The notes under the pieces are model-generated. The model saw only the letters and a list, made by a program, of their open reading frames with translations. It made no database searches and had not been told where the DNA came from. From assembly GCA_010909165.1 (NCBI GenBank), contig VJWM01000221.1, forward strand, positions 1 through 64,000: 64,000 bases of DNA, read 5' to 3'. Shown here piece by piece: positions 11,431 through 23,114 of this stretch. Within the stretch, counting starts at the first letter, position 1; each line of letters opens with the position of its first letter. Both the position numbers and the translations under genes were made by a program. This stretch comes from Anthoceros angustus. Lineage: Eukaryota; Streptophyta; Anthocerotopsida; Anthocerotales; Anthocerotaceae.

Positions 11431-11889
11431 TTAGGATCGATCAAAAGATGCTTCTAATTGAAGCATTGTTTTCATTCCACCACTCATTCTTTGTGCATAT
11501 TTGGTGTATGTTCGTACCTGAAAGGTCATGTCGCCAGTGATAATTTCTGCCAGGAGAGTCGAGACTTCAGGCCGCAAGTCATCCCTGATGAGGGTTGCCA
11601 GTGATTTGTCGACACCACCGCCAAACTTCGCGTGCAGGAATTTGAAGGGGTATTTGTGTGCGTGAGGAAAGGTAGTGCTGCAGGTGGGAGGGTCTAAACC
11701 GTGTAGCAGCAACCGGCTCCCATGGTTACCTGATGCAGTTGAAGCACGGTTCTCGAGGGCGAATTTGCAAAGGCAGCGAAAATAGGCTTCAGCCACAAGG
11801 CTATCCTCATACTCTTCACCCAGAAGGTGTTGAACTCCTTTGTTATGCAAGCATGTAACGATCTCCAGTTGGATTGTCTTATGCGACAA
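11431..11889 (-). pseudogene. Linker region between lipase and GTPase, unit I
   Basis: The frame runs from TIQLEIVTC through SLVAEAYFRCLCKFALENRA and LDPPTCSTTFPHAHKYPF to LIRDDLRPEVSTLLAEIITG. The same protein region is encoded in units II (24360-24740), III (34620-34990) and IV (38400-38780). In unit IV a one-base loss (CTGCAGCATACC against CTGCAGCACTACC here) breaks the frame just where unit I is intact, so this copy shows the ancestral reading. No known domain is recognised; it looks helical. Confidence 0.5.
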
Positions 11890-12125
11890 TCTTTTCGAAG
11901 GCCCATGCCTTTATGTCACCGAAGGCATAAATCACATGTACTTTTCATCGATCCTTTCACCTCAAGGCACATTTCGCTGGAACGCCCTTAACCCCTCGAA
12001 ACAAGAGCTCCGGATGTTCTCCGCCACGGACACAATCTTCTTGACCGTGACCGAGTCCGACACCCCAAGCATCTTAGGCGGTCCGAGTTCAACTAGAGGT
12101 GGATCAAGACTGTGATCGTGGCCAA

Positions 12126-13123
12126 CTACGGTTGGTTGCTCTGACCACTTGAGGATTTTCCCAAGTAGACCGCCATTTTGTGAGACTTTATGTGCGCCTC
12201 GTGATTTCGCCTGCAGCTCCTCCCGGCTTCGCCCAGCCGATGCGGGTAGAAATTATCGGACCTTCTCCTCCCATGGGAACATACCATGCTACCGTTGAAG
12301 TCCGCCTCGGCTTCACCAAGCCGCAACTAGTGTGGTGATGTAGCTGCGGCCTTGAACAACATCTCTTGAAATCTCGCCCACCCAATCACAGGAGATAGGC
12401 GGCACGAGAATGTGTATTTACATTTCCTTCACGTCCTGTAAAAGATCATCAATTTTGGGGCCTCACTTGATCGAAATGGCCTTCACGCCCGCCACCACCT
12501 TCTTGTGGCATTGCAAACCGATCAGGTTGTTGAAGACAACAGGGTCCTCTGGTGTCACAATGTTGAAGAGCCTATCCTCGATGCCACACTCTCGTGAAGA
12601 AGCTTGCGCCCGCCGCCAATGTGGGGAGCCCCAAACCCGATTGCGATGACCAACTCGAAGTTTAGGAGCATAGTGGCCAACTTGTACTTGATAAGAACCG
12701 GAAAGAACGCGCCTCCCAAGCTATGCCCGCACCACTTTTGTGGGGACGCCAGTATGGGTGTTTGGACTTGAAGAGGTCGAGGAGGCGCACGGCGACGTCA
12801 CCAAGAGCCGAAGCCTTGATGGAAGAGGCCATGGTCCTGGCCCATGCACCGAGATCATTGTTGTTCGTCATCCGGCTCGCCCCACCGTGGTGTCGATCAG
12901 ACGTGCGCTCTTGGTGCCCGGCGGATGTAGAGTGTGCCATCCACATCACGGCACACACCATCTTCGCACCACTTCCTCGCCGTGGTGTGACGAACTCGGT
13001 GGTCCGAGCTGACCTTCGCACCTCACCGTTGAGCTTGGTCAAAGTAGACGATGCGGCCGAGAAAGGCAGCTCGCTCACGAACGACGGCCGGAAGCTTCCT
13101 GCATTGCCCTCGACCGTCGCCAT
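12126..13123 (-). pseudogene. Class-3 lipase domain, unit I (degraded)
   Basis: The start ATG at 13123 has the same context as in units II, III and V (MATVEGNAGSF). The homologous frame is interrupted repeatedly: TNNNDLG survives near 12860, but the nucleophile elbow GHSLGG seen in unit IV is lost by small indels (here the site reads out of frame near 12710-12725). A TATA-like box lies about 55 bases upstream of the ATG. It was a fungal-type lipase_3/EDS1-like alpha/beta hydrolase and is now non-functional. Confidence 0.65.
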
Positions 13124-13178
13124 GGGCCAACAATGTCCTTCACTCTGTCAACTCAACTGTTAGGAAAAGAGGTGAGAC

Positions 13179-13187
13179 TTTATAAAG
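13179..13187 (-). promoter_or_regulatory. TATA-like box of the unit I lipase gene
   Basis: TTTATAAAG on the minus strand lies about 55 bases upstream of the lipase ATG at 13123. The same box is present at the same distance in unit II (25991-25999). In units III and V the matching place reads GCTTTGTAGAG and the box is gone. Confidence 0.5.
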
Positions 13188-13324
13188 AGATGAGACTTTA
13201 CAGAGAGGAACAGAAACACTCCCATACACTACGAGTAGGGCTTGATGTAGTCCTAGCCTTGAACCCCATCGATCAACACGCAAAACCACTTGCACACACC
13301 GCATCCCACGAATTGGTGGGCTTG

Positions 13325-13490
13325 GCCTTATATAGTCCTAGCCTTGGATCCTACTGGTCACTTGACCTTGAATCCTATTGGTTACTTGACCGGAGTCCTA
13401 TTGGTTACTTGACCTTGAGTTCTAGCATTTACTTGACCTTGAGTCCTATTGGTCACTTGACCTTGAATCCTCCTAGTAACTTCACTTGCC
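13325..13490. repeat. About 26-bp minisatellite in the lipase upstream region
   Basis: GGTTACTTGACCTTGAGTCC and close variants recur about six times. Shorter traces of the same family (GAATCCTATTGATTACTTCA) occur at 40445-40480, upstream of lipase V. Confidence 0.8.
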
Positions 13491-13494
13491 CTTT

Positions 13495-13885
13495 ACTTTT
13501 GGACTTTCTAGAAGATACGTTTTTGGACTTTCTAAAAGATTCTCTGTAGAAGATTCGTGACTTTCAAGTTTGTTATTTTTAGGACAATGGGGTTGTTAAT
13601 TTTAGTGACCAGGACCGGGTCCGTCGACTTGTGGACTTTCTAGAAGATACTTTGTTGGACTTTTTAAAACGTACTTTGTAGAAGATGCGTGACTTTCAAG
13701 TTTGTTATTTTTAGTGATTGTGGACGGGGTGCATTGACTTTTGGACTTTCTAGAACATACTTTTTTGGACCTTCTAAAAGATTCTTTGTAGAAGATGCGT
13801 GACTTTCAAGTTTGTTATTTTTAGAGCACTGTGACTTTCAAGTTTGTTATTTTTAGGGCACTCTTCACAACCTATTTTTAGGGCA
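13495..13885. repeat. About 107-135-bp tandem repeat, three copies
   Basis: The unit starts at GGACTTTCTAGAAGATAC and ends at GACTTTCAAGTTTGTTATTT. Starts are near 13499, 13634 and 13741. The last copy has a partial extra end (GACTTTCAAGTTTGTTATTT again at 13831). Confidence 0.8.
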
Positions 13886-14204
13886 CTCTTCAAATGCTAC
13901 AATCCAAATCGAAGGAGATCTTATGTGAAATGAAGAAAAACAAATGGCAGTTGCTTTGAGCGCGCTCGCGTATGAACCGTGATTGTGGACGGGGTCCATC
14001 GATGGTGGTATGTACGTCCTTGGTAGGACCCTCTGCCTTCCGGGACCCTCTTCCTATCTTCTGCTTCATGTTGATGACAAGGGCTAATTTCTCTAAAGAA
14101 TGCCTCTGTTTTGGAGGAGATTGAAGACCCTCCTTCCTCCTTGGCTTGGTTGCAGGAGAGTGTCGTGATTGGTGCTCTCGTTTTCCAGGGTTTTGTGTGT
14201 GGAT
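13886..14204. other. Junction region, no gene recognised
   Basis: This lies between the lipase-upstream repeats and the TBC-flank repeat. A minus-strand frame of about 126 codons crosses it, but it has no recognisable domain and its sequence is not conserved in the other units. Confidence 0.4.
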
Positions 14205-15205
14205 CCCACGCTCATGTGCTCGGAAAGCCGTGCCAGTCACTCGGACCCGCTCCTTGTGTACGAAATACATCCACGACTGGCATCTTCAGAGAATCGTTCA
14301 AACGGCACGTGAATTCAGTTGCAACGAGTTTAGATTGGAAGCAAACTCTAAACTGATGAAAGAAATACATAGGGGCTTAACCGTGGGCTGAAATTGTTGA
14401 TTTAAGGATGCTGTGAGGGCCTTGTTATCGAAGCTGAGCAATGGACAATTCTACTCCACTTGAGGCCAAATACATTCAGACCCCAAAGAAAGGCAAAACG
14501 CAGACAACCACAATCATGTTCACACTGTCGTCATATCAGAGCATCCGGGACAAGTGTAAGAAGTGATCCGGAAGAAGTGACCAGTTCCAGACAGAACCTA
14601 TGGGAGTCTGGGAACGTCAGAATGTGACCTGAAATAGCTCGTCTTCCAAATGGCATGGAATGCTGTCAAGAACGTTCTTCTCTGCAGTTTAAAATTCCCT
14701 GCTGCGACGTAGTTGTGGAAATTTGTGGAAACTCACGCCTTCGAGAACCTGGATGTGACAAGTTAGTTGGCGAGCATCCTGGAAAGATTGAAATAGAGAA
14801 GGAAATTACTTATGGACGAAGGGAAGTTCATGTGCAAATGAAGCAGTGAGCGCAAAACGAGACCCACCTGGATGAGTGCGGGAACAGGGGCAGCAGTTTC
14901 GGGCCCCTGCAGGACATTCATTTCACATCCAGTTAATGCACCCTTTCCAGTCCTCTGCTGACATCAACCGCTTGGTCCCTGGAAACCATCTCTGCATGGA
15001 AAGGGAAAATGTGACTGTCAACTCTTCTCGTGTCGTTCTTCGTAAATCAAGTAGCCATGCACCATCATCGCCATACTGGTCCTTCACGTGCCTTGTTGAG
15101 CTTTAGAGAGGGCAAGTGCTACAGGTGTACAGTTGTATCCTCGCGCTCGACATCTAGGATCGATGAATGCCTTGTATCAGATGGAATACGAAGATTTCTT
15201 TCCTT
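14205..15205. repeat. TBC-flank repeat (T flank), copy 1
   Basis: The segment from TCATGTGCTCGGAAAGCCG to GATTTCTTTCCTT is repeated almost without change at 40490-41468, and its first 290 bases occur again at 39113-39497. No coding capacity is recognised on either strand. It lies downstream of the TBC pseudogene with respect to that gene's strand. Confidence 0.8.
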
Positions 15206-15286
15206 GAATATCGCGTCGTATTTTACGAGGGAGTGAAGGTTGTGTTCTCAACCGCACCTTTGTAACATGCTATGGTCTCAACGTTG

Positions 15287-16603
15287 TCTGTAGCATGCCA
15301 AAGATTACTTAATGCTGGTAGGGCCACATCAAGGGAAAACGATATCCCCAGGTATGCAAAGCATTGACTAAAGAAGCTCTTACCTCAGACGGGAAACTTT
15401 TAGCAAAAGACACAGAAACCATTCCGTGCTGATCAGCGAGGTGTCAAAGCCAATATGATCAAAATGGGCTGCCAGCCTGTGAAAGCCACCAAGACTTCTG
15501 TGAGACACGAACTTGAGGTGCTAACTCTGCGGTCGCGTACAAACATGTGGAGTTAGACGACGCACCGTGGACATTTTTCACAAAAACTTCGTTGAAGACA
15601 CGCTGCTGGACGTGACACCCTGTCAGGTTCTCCGAGTAACAATCACTGAACAGAACACTTTCCAGCAATGCGGCGAGCATCCAGAAGGCCTGTTCCTCGG
15701 TTTTCATCACAAGGAGCAACAGTGCTGCCACATAGTTCATTCCCTGAATAGAGTAAGCAGGCTCGGCGTTATAATCCATCCATACCCCCAAAACCTTAAC
15801 AGGGCCTCGGATTCGCACAAGTTAAAGCTTTTGATACACAGGAAAGGCACTCCTACCTGGCAATAACCAATATCAGAATCTCGAAATGAGTAGGCAACGA
15901 GGATCCGACGCAATGTAGCCCTTCCTTCCTCGCTGTTCACCCAAGGATGAGATGGAAATGTCCTGGATAGATCCTACAGGACGTCACACGCGGTAACATG
16001 TTGCCTTGCCTCAGGAGGCCTTCAAGTTAAGCAAGTTGGCAGATGGGGCCACCACGTCTACAGACATCTCCTGCTTTGGAACGAGCTCAAATGGGAAACT
16101 TGGTCAATCTGGTGTGTCGCAGGGGTTTGCCTATCAACCACAGCTTCAGTGAGGTCCTGGTAGTAACTATCGGGCACTGTGGATCGCTTCTTGGCAGCCC
16201 CAGACAAAGCCTGCCAAACTCGAGGTCTCAGAGACGGAGGGATGCCTTTCCAAATCAGCTTCTTCAGCTGGACAGACCTTGTTAGGTTGGATATGGAGAG
16301 ATGACACAAGGTTGCCCTGCTCAGAATGAGCCGAAATTTCCGGCTGCAGATACCATCCTGCACCCTTGTTTGCCTCCATAGCCCACCACACCCGACCCTG
16401 CTCGGCAACCCTCTCCTTCACGAGATTGAAAACCACAGCATCTTCGGCAGACAGCTCGAGACAGAATCCATACATATCTACAACTTTAACGGTGATGTTC
16501 TTCCGTGTGTGAGTCAATCCTCTGCTCTCCACTCGGGTTTCCCCGGGATAACCTCGAACCAGGGCATCCTGAGAACCTCCCAAACGCTCAAAGCCGAACA
16601 TAT
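15287..16603 (-). pseudogene. TBC-domain RabGAP, copy 1
   Basis: The order matches the plant TBC RabGAP family. Exon A (about 16603-16103) gives MFGFERLG, NITVKVVDMYGF, QGRVWWAMEANKGAGWYLQP, then KGIPPSLRPRVWQALSGAAK and ATHQID in a shifted frame. Exon B (15962-15857) gives TFPSHPWVNSEEGRATLRR and FRDSDIGYCQ. Exon C (15743 to about 15566) gives GMNYVAALLLLVMKTEE and NLTGCHVQQRVF. Exon D (15468-15384) gives GFDTSLISTEWFLCL. A last exon starts TTLR at 15287. The IPPSLRPRVW and YCQGMNYVA segments are TBC hallmarks. Lesions are a frameshift near 16335 shared with copy 2, a 4-base loss that removes the exon A donor, and a one-base loss at the end of exon D. It would have switched off a Rab GTPase. 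Confidence 0.8.
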
Positions 16604-16749
16604 TCGTGGCTGTTCCACGGGATGACGCTAGGGTTGCTGTAGGACTTCCCAAATAAATTTAGCCGCTCTTGGCTCTTCCGAATCCTCCCACCAGCGGCTC
16701 GCGTGCACGTTTTGAGACTCGCATGTCGTCTGAAGAACCCCAACTGTCT

Positions 16750-17950
16750 GTCTGCGCTCAGTAGACCTCGGTTACACTCCTGCTCCGATTCTCATATGTT
16801 AGATAAATATTTCGGTTACACTCCTGGTCTGATTCGCTGCTAGTATGATCCTCATGTGCTGGACATATGTCAGTCACATTGCACGCTTCATCCCGCACTC
16901 ATGCAGCTTTCAAATGACCAAGCCTCGGCAGCAAAACCACCTGACAAACATACCACAAAATCCATCAAAGAGCCGTTCCCATCCACTATCCTCACCACTA
17001 CAGCAATCCTGGAAAGGCAGAACTGGCAAATCACTTCACCAAGCCAGAATGCCAGCGATTCCCCTCCTGAACGGGACGAGAGGTTGCAAATGAGTCGAAC
17101 CGCAAACGTACGGGTTGCCAAATTCCGACCACAGCTCGGAAGGCTGATTTCCGGCACTCTTGCGCATCAACGATCAGCAGACCTAAAGTCAGCAGGCACT
17201 CGAAAACACTCTAACCACGAATCACAGCAAGCGCAATGTCTGCTACGCCGCAGAGCAAGCGCTCCCGTTCGGCATCACAAAACCCCAGCAGAACACATGA
17301 TGCGCCAGTTCAAATTCCGAACGAAGCAAGCCAGAAAGAAAACACGGAAACCGTACAATGCCATTCGAAAACATGCAGCCACTCAAAAACAGGACAGCAA
17401 GCTTGAGTCACAGCTACCGGCAAGCACAGTCCACTTCAACAAAACTCACCAGGCACAGATCGGGCACAGCGCATCCGTCCTCAAGCACACGGTCACCCCC
17501 ACGCTCCTGGAAGTCGCAGCTAGCCCTGACCGAGATCCGCTCCCACGGCTCCAACGGTCTCCGTCTCCACCAAACCGGCAGCAGCGCAGGAAACAGGAAC
17601 AAGCAGCGCAGCGGGGCAACAGAACCCGGCGTCTGAGAGCGGAAGCTGGCGGAAGGGCTGGCATAACCGACAAAGCAAAGCGCCACCGATCCACGGCCCA
17701 GCCAGCCACCTTGCGGGAGCGAGCATCAAGCCCGAGGCTCAAAATCGCAGATTTTCCCGCCCGCTGCACAAGCAAAAGCAGCAGGCGGCATTGCACCAAC
17801 CAGCTGCGGGCGCGTGGGGTTTGCGACAGGGAGGAGGCGGAGAAGCAACAGCAGAAGCAGCAGTCGTAGCAGATGTGAAGACGTAGAGCATGTGGAGGCG
17901 CTGTTGGAGGTAAGCTAACAGAGATGTGGGGCTTGTGCCTTCGCACAAGC
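16750..17950. repeat. GC-rich S block, copy 1
   Basis: This block lies upstream of the TBC pseudogene and is repeated at 27440-28650 and, shortened, at 19080-19715. A plus-strand frame of 337 codons (16856-17869) is open here but split by a frameshift in the second copy. The frame is Arg/Gln/Ser-rich, has no domain, and long frames are open on the opposite strand too, which is typical of GC-rich non-coding DNA. It may be the promoter and 5' region of the ancestral TBC gene. Confidence 0.6.
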
Positions 17951-18294
17951 TGTTACGGCCCGACGACCACGTGCCAGGATAACTTAGCACTTAGCCTTGC
18001 CAACGGGAACGAGGCTACCTGGAAGAAGAAGTCGCACGACCGTCGGCGCCGCGTTAGAGAATCCCACTGGGAGTGTGTGTCACCGGCTGCCTCAGCCCAC
18101 AGCGAAATAGAAAAAGGCCGCAAGTCTCCCGGTCGTGAGGAAATGGCCCAGTGTACACTAGGGAATGTGGAGACTTTATAAACGGAACGAGATGGGAAAT
18201 CCCAATCTACCGGAGGCGAAAAAGGGACAACCACGACGACGGGGCACCAGGTTAGAGGCGTGCCCCGCACTAATATACTCTATAACGCCTAACA
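17951..18294 (+). mobile_element. LTR-like segment, TGTTA...TAACA, copy 1
   Basis: The segment begins TGTTACGGCCCGACG and ends CCTAACA, giving matched TGTTA/TAACA ends over 344 bp. It contains GACTTTATAAAC, a TATA-like box near 18172. The left end is supported by a different flank at 8595. No target-site duplication or primer site is visible, so it may be a solo or rearranged LTR. Copies at 19716 and 28651 continue on the right into array tail sequence without the TAACA end. Confidence 0.4.
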
Positions 18295-18609
18295 CGGCAA
18301 TTCTGTAAGGAGGTTAATATACGAACCCCTTTCGGTGTTGCAGAACCCCTTTGACGAAACCCACTGGTACCTAAATTACGCAGCAATCACGTCTCCTTAC
18401 AATGGACCATTCTTGGCCCCGAATAAGTCATGAACAACACAATTGAGGCATACACATACGAGATGGCCTGGCGCTACCGGATGAAGCCATGACAAAGACA
18501 AGACGGACGTTTTAAATGTGCACATTGCAAAATGGCAACTGGCGGACACATGTCATAATGAAGTTGATGTCGGAATCCTAATACATTGAACCCTACTCAT
18601 GCGGGCTAT
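18295..18609. other. Intergenic, nothing recognised
   Basis: This piece is unique in the window. I see no gene, repeat or RNA in it. Confidence 0.5.
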
Positions 18610-19080
18610 TCTGGTCTCAACGGGCCTTGAACCCGCACATATGCACACAAGACCGCAGCGTGCTCAAGTTCTTCACTACAACACCGCACAAGGAGAAGGC
18701 ACATCGCACCCACTCCAACAAAATCACAATGCCACCACCTCACAACCCTAGCACTGCATGTGAAGAGCATTATTCGGCTCAAGTCCTTCACTGTAACATT
18801 GCACACAAGGAATGATCAAAGGAGCCGCACTCGGCACCCACTAAAGCACCCTCACACGCCCAAAGACCTCACATGAGCTCGCACATGTCCTCACTGCACT
18901 GGCCGGGCACACTCCGGCGACCTCACGCAAAGATCTCACGCCCGCACGCATGTGCACAAGAGCATTCCTCGTCAAGTCCTTCACGACATTGCACACAAGA
19001 ATGAACAAAGGAGCTGCACCTCGGCACCCACGGAGCACCCTCACACGCCCAAAGACCTCATTGAGCATGCACATATGCCT
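18610..19080. repeat. About 255-bp tandem repeat, second site
   Basis: It has the same words as 781-1420 (ACACAAGACCG, AGAGCATTCCTCGTCAAGTC, ACACAAGGAATGATCAAAGG, CACCCTCACACGCCCAAAGA). It runs directly into a shortened S block at GAGCAAGCGCTCCCG. Confidence 0.75.
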
Positions 19081-19715
19081 CGTCGAGCAAGCGCTCCCGT
19101 TCGGCATCACAAACCCCAGAACACATGATGCGCCACTCAAATTCAACGGCAAGCCGAAAGAAAACACGAAACCGTACAATGCCATTCGAAAACATGCACC
19201 ACTCCAAAAGCAGGCAATAGCTTGAGTCACCACGGCAAGCAATCCACTTCAACAAAACTCACGCACAGATCGGGCACAACATCCGTCCTCAAGCACACGG
19301 CCACCCCGCTCCTGGAAGTCGCTAGCCCACGAGATCCGCTCCACGGCTCCAACGGTCTCCGTCTTCACCAAACCGCAGCAGGCAGGAAACAGGAACAAGC
19401 AGCGCAGCGGGGCAACAAAACCCGGCGTCGAGAGCGGAAGCGGAAGGGCCGGGCATAACCGACAGCAAGCGCCACCGATCCACGGCCCCGCCACCTTGCG
19501 GGAGCGAGCATCAAGCCCGAGGCTCAAAATCGCAGATTTTCCCGCCCGCTGACAAGCAAAAGCAAGAAGCGGCATTGCACCAACCACCGCGGGCGCGTGG
19601 GGTTCTGACGAGGAGGAGGCGGAGAAGCGGCAAAAGGCGTCGTGGCGGTGTGAAGACGTAGAGCATGTGGAGGCGCTGTTGGAGTAAGCTAACAGAGATG
19701 TGGGGCGTTGCCTTC
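19081..19715. repeat. S block, shortened copy
   Basis: It matches the right half of S (17250-17950) with many losses of 2-15 bases. Its former frame is broken throughout. Confidence 0.75.
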
Positions 19716-20045
19716 AGTAACGGCCCGACCACGTGCCAGGATAACTTAGCACTTAGCCTTGCCAGCGGGAGCGAGGCTACGGAAGAAGAAGTCGCACGAC
19801 CGTCGGCGCCGCGTTAGAGAATCCCACTGGGAGTGTGTCACCGGCTGCCTCAGCCCGCAGCGAAATAGAAAAGGCCGCAAGTCTCCCGGTCGTGAGGGAA
19901 ATGGCCCAGTGTACACTAGGGGAATGTGGAGACTTTATAAACGGAACGAGATGGGAAATCCCATATACCCGGAGGCGAAAAAGGGAACAACCACGACGAC
20001 GGGGCACCAGGTAAGAGGCGTGCCCCTGCTCTAACATACCCTATA
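19716..20045 (+). mobile_element. LTR-like segment, copy 2 (left end damaged)
   Basis: It starts TAACGGCCCGACCACGTGCC, lacking the initial TGT and GAC seen in copy 1. It otherwise follows copy 1 to CCCTATAACCC and then passes into array tail sequence. The TTTATAAACGG box is kept near 19935. Confidence 0.4.
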
Positions 20046-20095
20046 ACCCTCAATCCTCCCCAAGATGTCATCGTCCGAGATAGGGAAGGGCCTAC

Positions 20096-20821
20096 TTACC
20101 ATTGGTGCCACCGATGCCGCATCTCTAGCACTCGTGACCATCCTAAAGATGGCGCTGGCCAACACCCTTTGCAGGGGGATGGAAACCCGTTGCCTGAAAT
20201 ATTCCACGACACTGGAGAGGGGAGGCCAACGCCGCCCCTATCGTTGTGGTAGGCCCTTGCGCACTCCTTGATAAAACGAGAAAAAACCTTACCTAAGGCC
20301 CTATGGGTTTCAATGGCAAGGAGGATGAAAATATGACCTTGTTGCGTGGGCCTGTACTTGTAAATTTTCTTAGTTGCGCTCCCTTCTGCCGCCCAACCTG
20401 GAGGGTTGATGATGACATGGTCGCTAACGGAATCTCTGGTTGGGTCAGTGACAACCACGTCCGCAACCGAGACATATCCCATCAAGAAAAGGTCATGATA
20501 GAGACGCCATTGAGCGAGTATCCGCTCCTTGAAAGGGAAGAAACCGCCTCCTTGGCCATCGAGAACATGACGTCTTGAACGGTCAGAGTACGTGTGTCGT
20601 TGTCCACCCATTGGACAACGCACTAAGTGGGCTCCAGGGTCGTCGATGGAGGCCCCACAGCAGCAGGCCGGAAGAGAACAGGCTAGTGGTTGGACCAGAC
20701 CCAGGCGAAACTTCATTGCGATAGAAAAGAAGGCGATTGAACGCTGGATGCAAGGCGGGCGAGTCGAACTCGCGAATTCCCTAAGTAGGCGGCGAGCTCT
20801 AGCAGGACGAGGAATAGACAT
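20096..20821 (-). pseudogene. Retroelement endonuclease tail, remnant 4 (241 open codons)
   Basis: This is the longest open version of the array's endonuclease remnant. From the N-terminus it reads FSIAMKFRLGLVQPLACSLP, GAHLVRCPMGGQR, VSVADVVVTDPTRD, IFILLAIETHRALGKVF and FIKECARAYHNDRGG. The middle (about residues 75-110) has slipped frame relative to remnant 2, so DAVQDVMFSMAKK is not readable here. The frame also runs past the R1 start into the array tail, showing that R1 and the tail were once one coding unit. The reverse transcriptase part is missing. It is probably a fossil. Confidence 0.5.
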
Positions 20822-22443
20822 GAGGTAGGTGGTAACACCAGGAAAGGCTTATATAAGAAGCTACATATACAGTGAATTTTCTATTTAGTCACCTAGTCGG
20901 TCCTGTAACATTTTGTGATTCTTACAATACATCATCACAATCAATGCAATTTAAAATATTATTTTTTCTCTTCCTACAAGACTTTTGTTTTCAACAATTT
21001 ATCATTCAAGGTTACCAAATACCCCGAGTGCACTATCCGTAATAGGGAGCAAGAGCAGATCAGCAAGTATATGTTTTTTCCACTCCTCGCTGGTTAGAAG
21101 GGTGTGGCACAAAGTGGAAAAGTGGAGGGGACGCAGATGCAAGGTGTGGAGAAGTTGATGGCGGCCGGTCTGTGGTGGGCCCATGCCAAATGTCTTAAGA
21201 TTCAAGCGATGCAAAAGGTCTTTACTACTAGTTCAAGTTTTTGATCACGAGATAAAAGATAAGGCGTAAGTCAAGATGAGGACATTTTTAGATTACAGAG
21301 GTTCACAAAAAGGGTTGAAAACGCTAGAAGGAACCCTTTAAAATGAAAAAAAATCAAAAAAAAGTAAAAAGAACAAAAAATGCCAAAACTCAAGGGCAAC
21401 TGCACGCACTTGTATCTAAAAACTGAAATTTTTTGGGTTTGTTTCATATTTGTTTTTGATGTTTTGTTCATTTTTTTGGGAATGGACCGTATGGGAATGC
21501 ACTAGGAAGCATGGACCGTATGGGTTCATGCCTCTGATCTTCTTGACCCGGTGCACACAAGTGCATATTCTTAAAGTCTACATTTCTTTGTAATCCCATT
21601 GTAATGCACTATAGTGAACTTTTTATATACATACTCATGTTTGATCGAGGCTAGGCTAGGCGCGAGGCAGTCACATTCATTCTAAGTCTACCCGAAATCG
21701 AACCCCCAGGGAGTAAGGAGGTCCAAATATTCGCACTTGTGCACGAGATGGCACTCCATGCAAAGATGGCACTTGCCCATTGGAGGGGCCCAAGCCACGG
21801 GGACTAGCTCTCGTTATCTGGAAGCTATCTATCACTCCCAATCTTAGGATTCTTTACCCTGGAGCTATTTTTAAGCTATTTAAGATGTCGGTAGTCTAGA
21901 ATAAGGAAGGGTATGCTTGCCACTAGACCTGAAGATGCAGCGCCTTCCTCATTCGAAGTCCTCTTGATAATCCCTTTGCAGGTTGCCGAAAGAAAGCCAC
22001 CACAAAACACGATTGCCGGAAGAAAGCCACCACAAAACGAAAGGTGACAAAAAATACAATGTTTCTGTGGATTCTTAATTCTTTATCATATATTAAATTA
22101 TATATATTATGATTTATGTATACAAACGATTCAAGATCTCCTCATATGGGGGGGTGTGTGTGTGGAGACGAAGTAAACGGGAATAAACTTAGCGTGTCTT
22201 GCGGACTCGGTGAAGAGAAATTGACGAACCCCGTTTTCTGAGTGGGATGTGATGCCCAATTATATTTTCTTGTTATGATTAACAATTAATCATAACAAAA
22301 AATACAAATAATATCTCCTTGTTGAATTGAGCCAAGAAAGGCCACAGCAAGGAGAGCATGCAGTTCGCCATGCTACTACATAATGCGGCTTTGCCGGAAA
22401 AACCAAATGAAAGTAGGGTTTCGCCAACTCATGATTGAAATGT
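20291..22443. repeat. R1 repeat, unit II (single copy)
   Basis: It has the same limits as the tandem copies (ACCTAAGG to GAAATGT). It retains the TGTTTGATCGAGGCTAGG stretch at 21640 that copies 1 and 2 lack. It is non-coding apart from the endonuclease remnant at its left. Confidence 0.85.
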
Positions 22444-23060
22444 ACAAGCGGTGGCCTATGCTCCTTGCTCATGCATCACAATCACAGGCTGGGACCATTC
22501 TCACAATCATAAAACACCATCCAAATTTGACAAACAATGCAACAATCTACACCCACACAAATACTGTGAACGCGAACTACTTGTCAAGGAGAAGTGGCAA
22601 ACTGAATTGCAACGGAAATCATCTGCGAAGCGGGAGGAAGAAGACATGAAGCTTCTTGGTTTTTCCAGCACACATCCATCACAAGATGCAGGTTTGCTTC
22701 AAAGAATCATCCAAACGGAAGTAACCAGCCAACAATCATCGACATCCTGCCATAAGCTCAATACACTCAATCTGGACATCCTACCTGGTACTGCACCAAA
22801 CTCAAATACTATGCAACTTCGAAGTCAGCTGTCTAGCATTGGAAGACTCCAGTTCCAATCCCCTTCTCGAAATAGTATTTTGCAATCTCTCTCTGCAGCA
22901 GCAGGCTTTCCCTTCTACAATGTCTTTCTCCCAATTAGAGTTTCTACCGTGTTCGCAGCTGGAATAGCGCCTCCATGACCACCTGTCCGCCCGACTCCCA
23001 CAAGCATCTTTCAAAGGGATAAGAGCCCTTGCAACCTAGTCGAACATTGTCCAACTCCGC
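22444..23060 (+). repeat. R2 block, unit II
   Basis: The plus strand encodes ELLVKEKWQTELQRKSS near 22570-22625 within a frame of 175 codons (22451-22978). The part around LVKEKWQTELQ is conserved with unit III; the rest is not. The protein is unrecognised and probably a gene relic. Confidence 0.4.
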
Positions 23061-23114
23061 TCTTGTCGTTTTTCTTGTCCTATCCATGCCTCAGCCGGAA
23101 AGACCATAAAAAGC

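Noticed and set aside
16856-17869. 337-codon plus-strand open frame as a gene
   Set aside because: It is split by an indel in the copy at 27550-28589, has no domain, is rich in Arg, Gln and Ser, and the opposite strand is also widely open. This is best explained by GC-rich composition.
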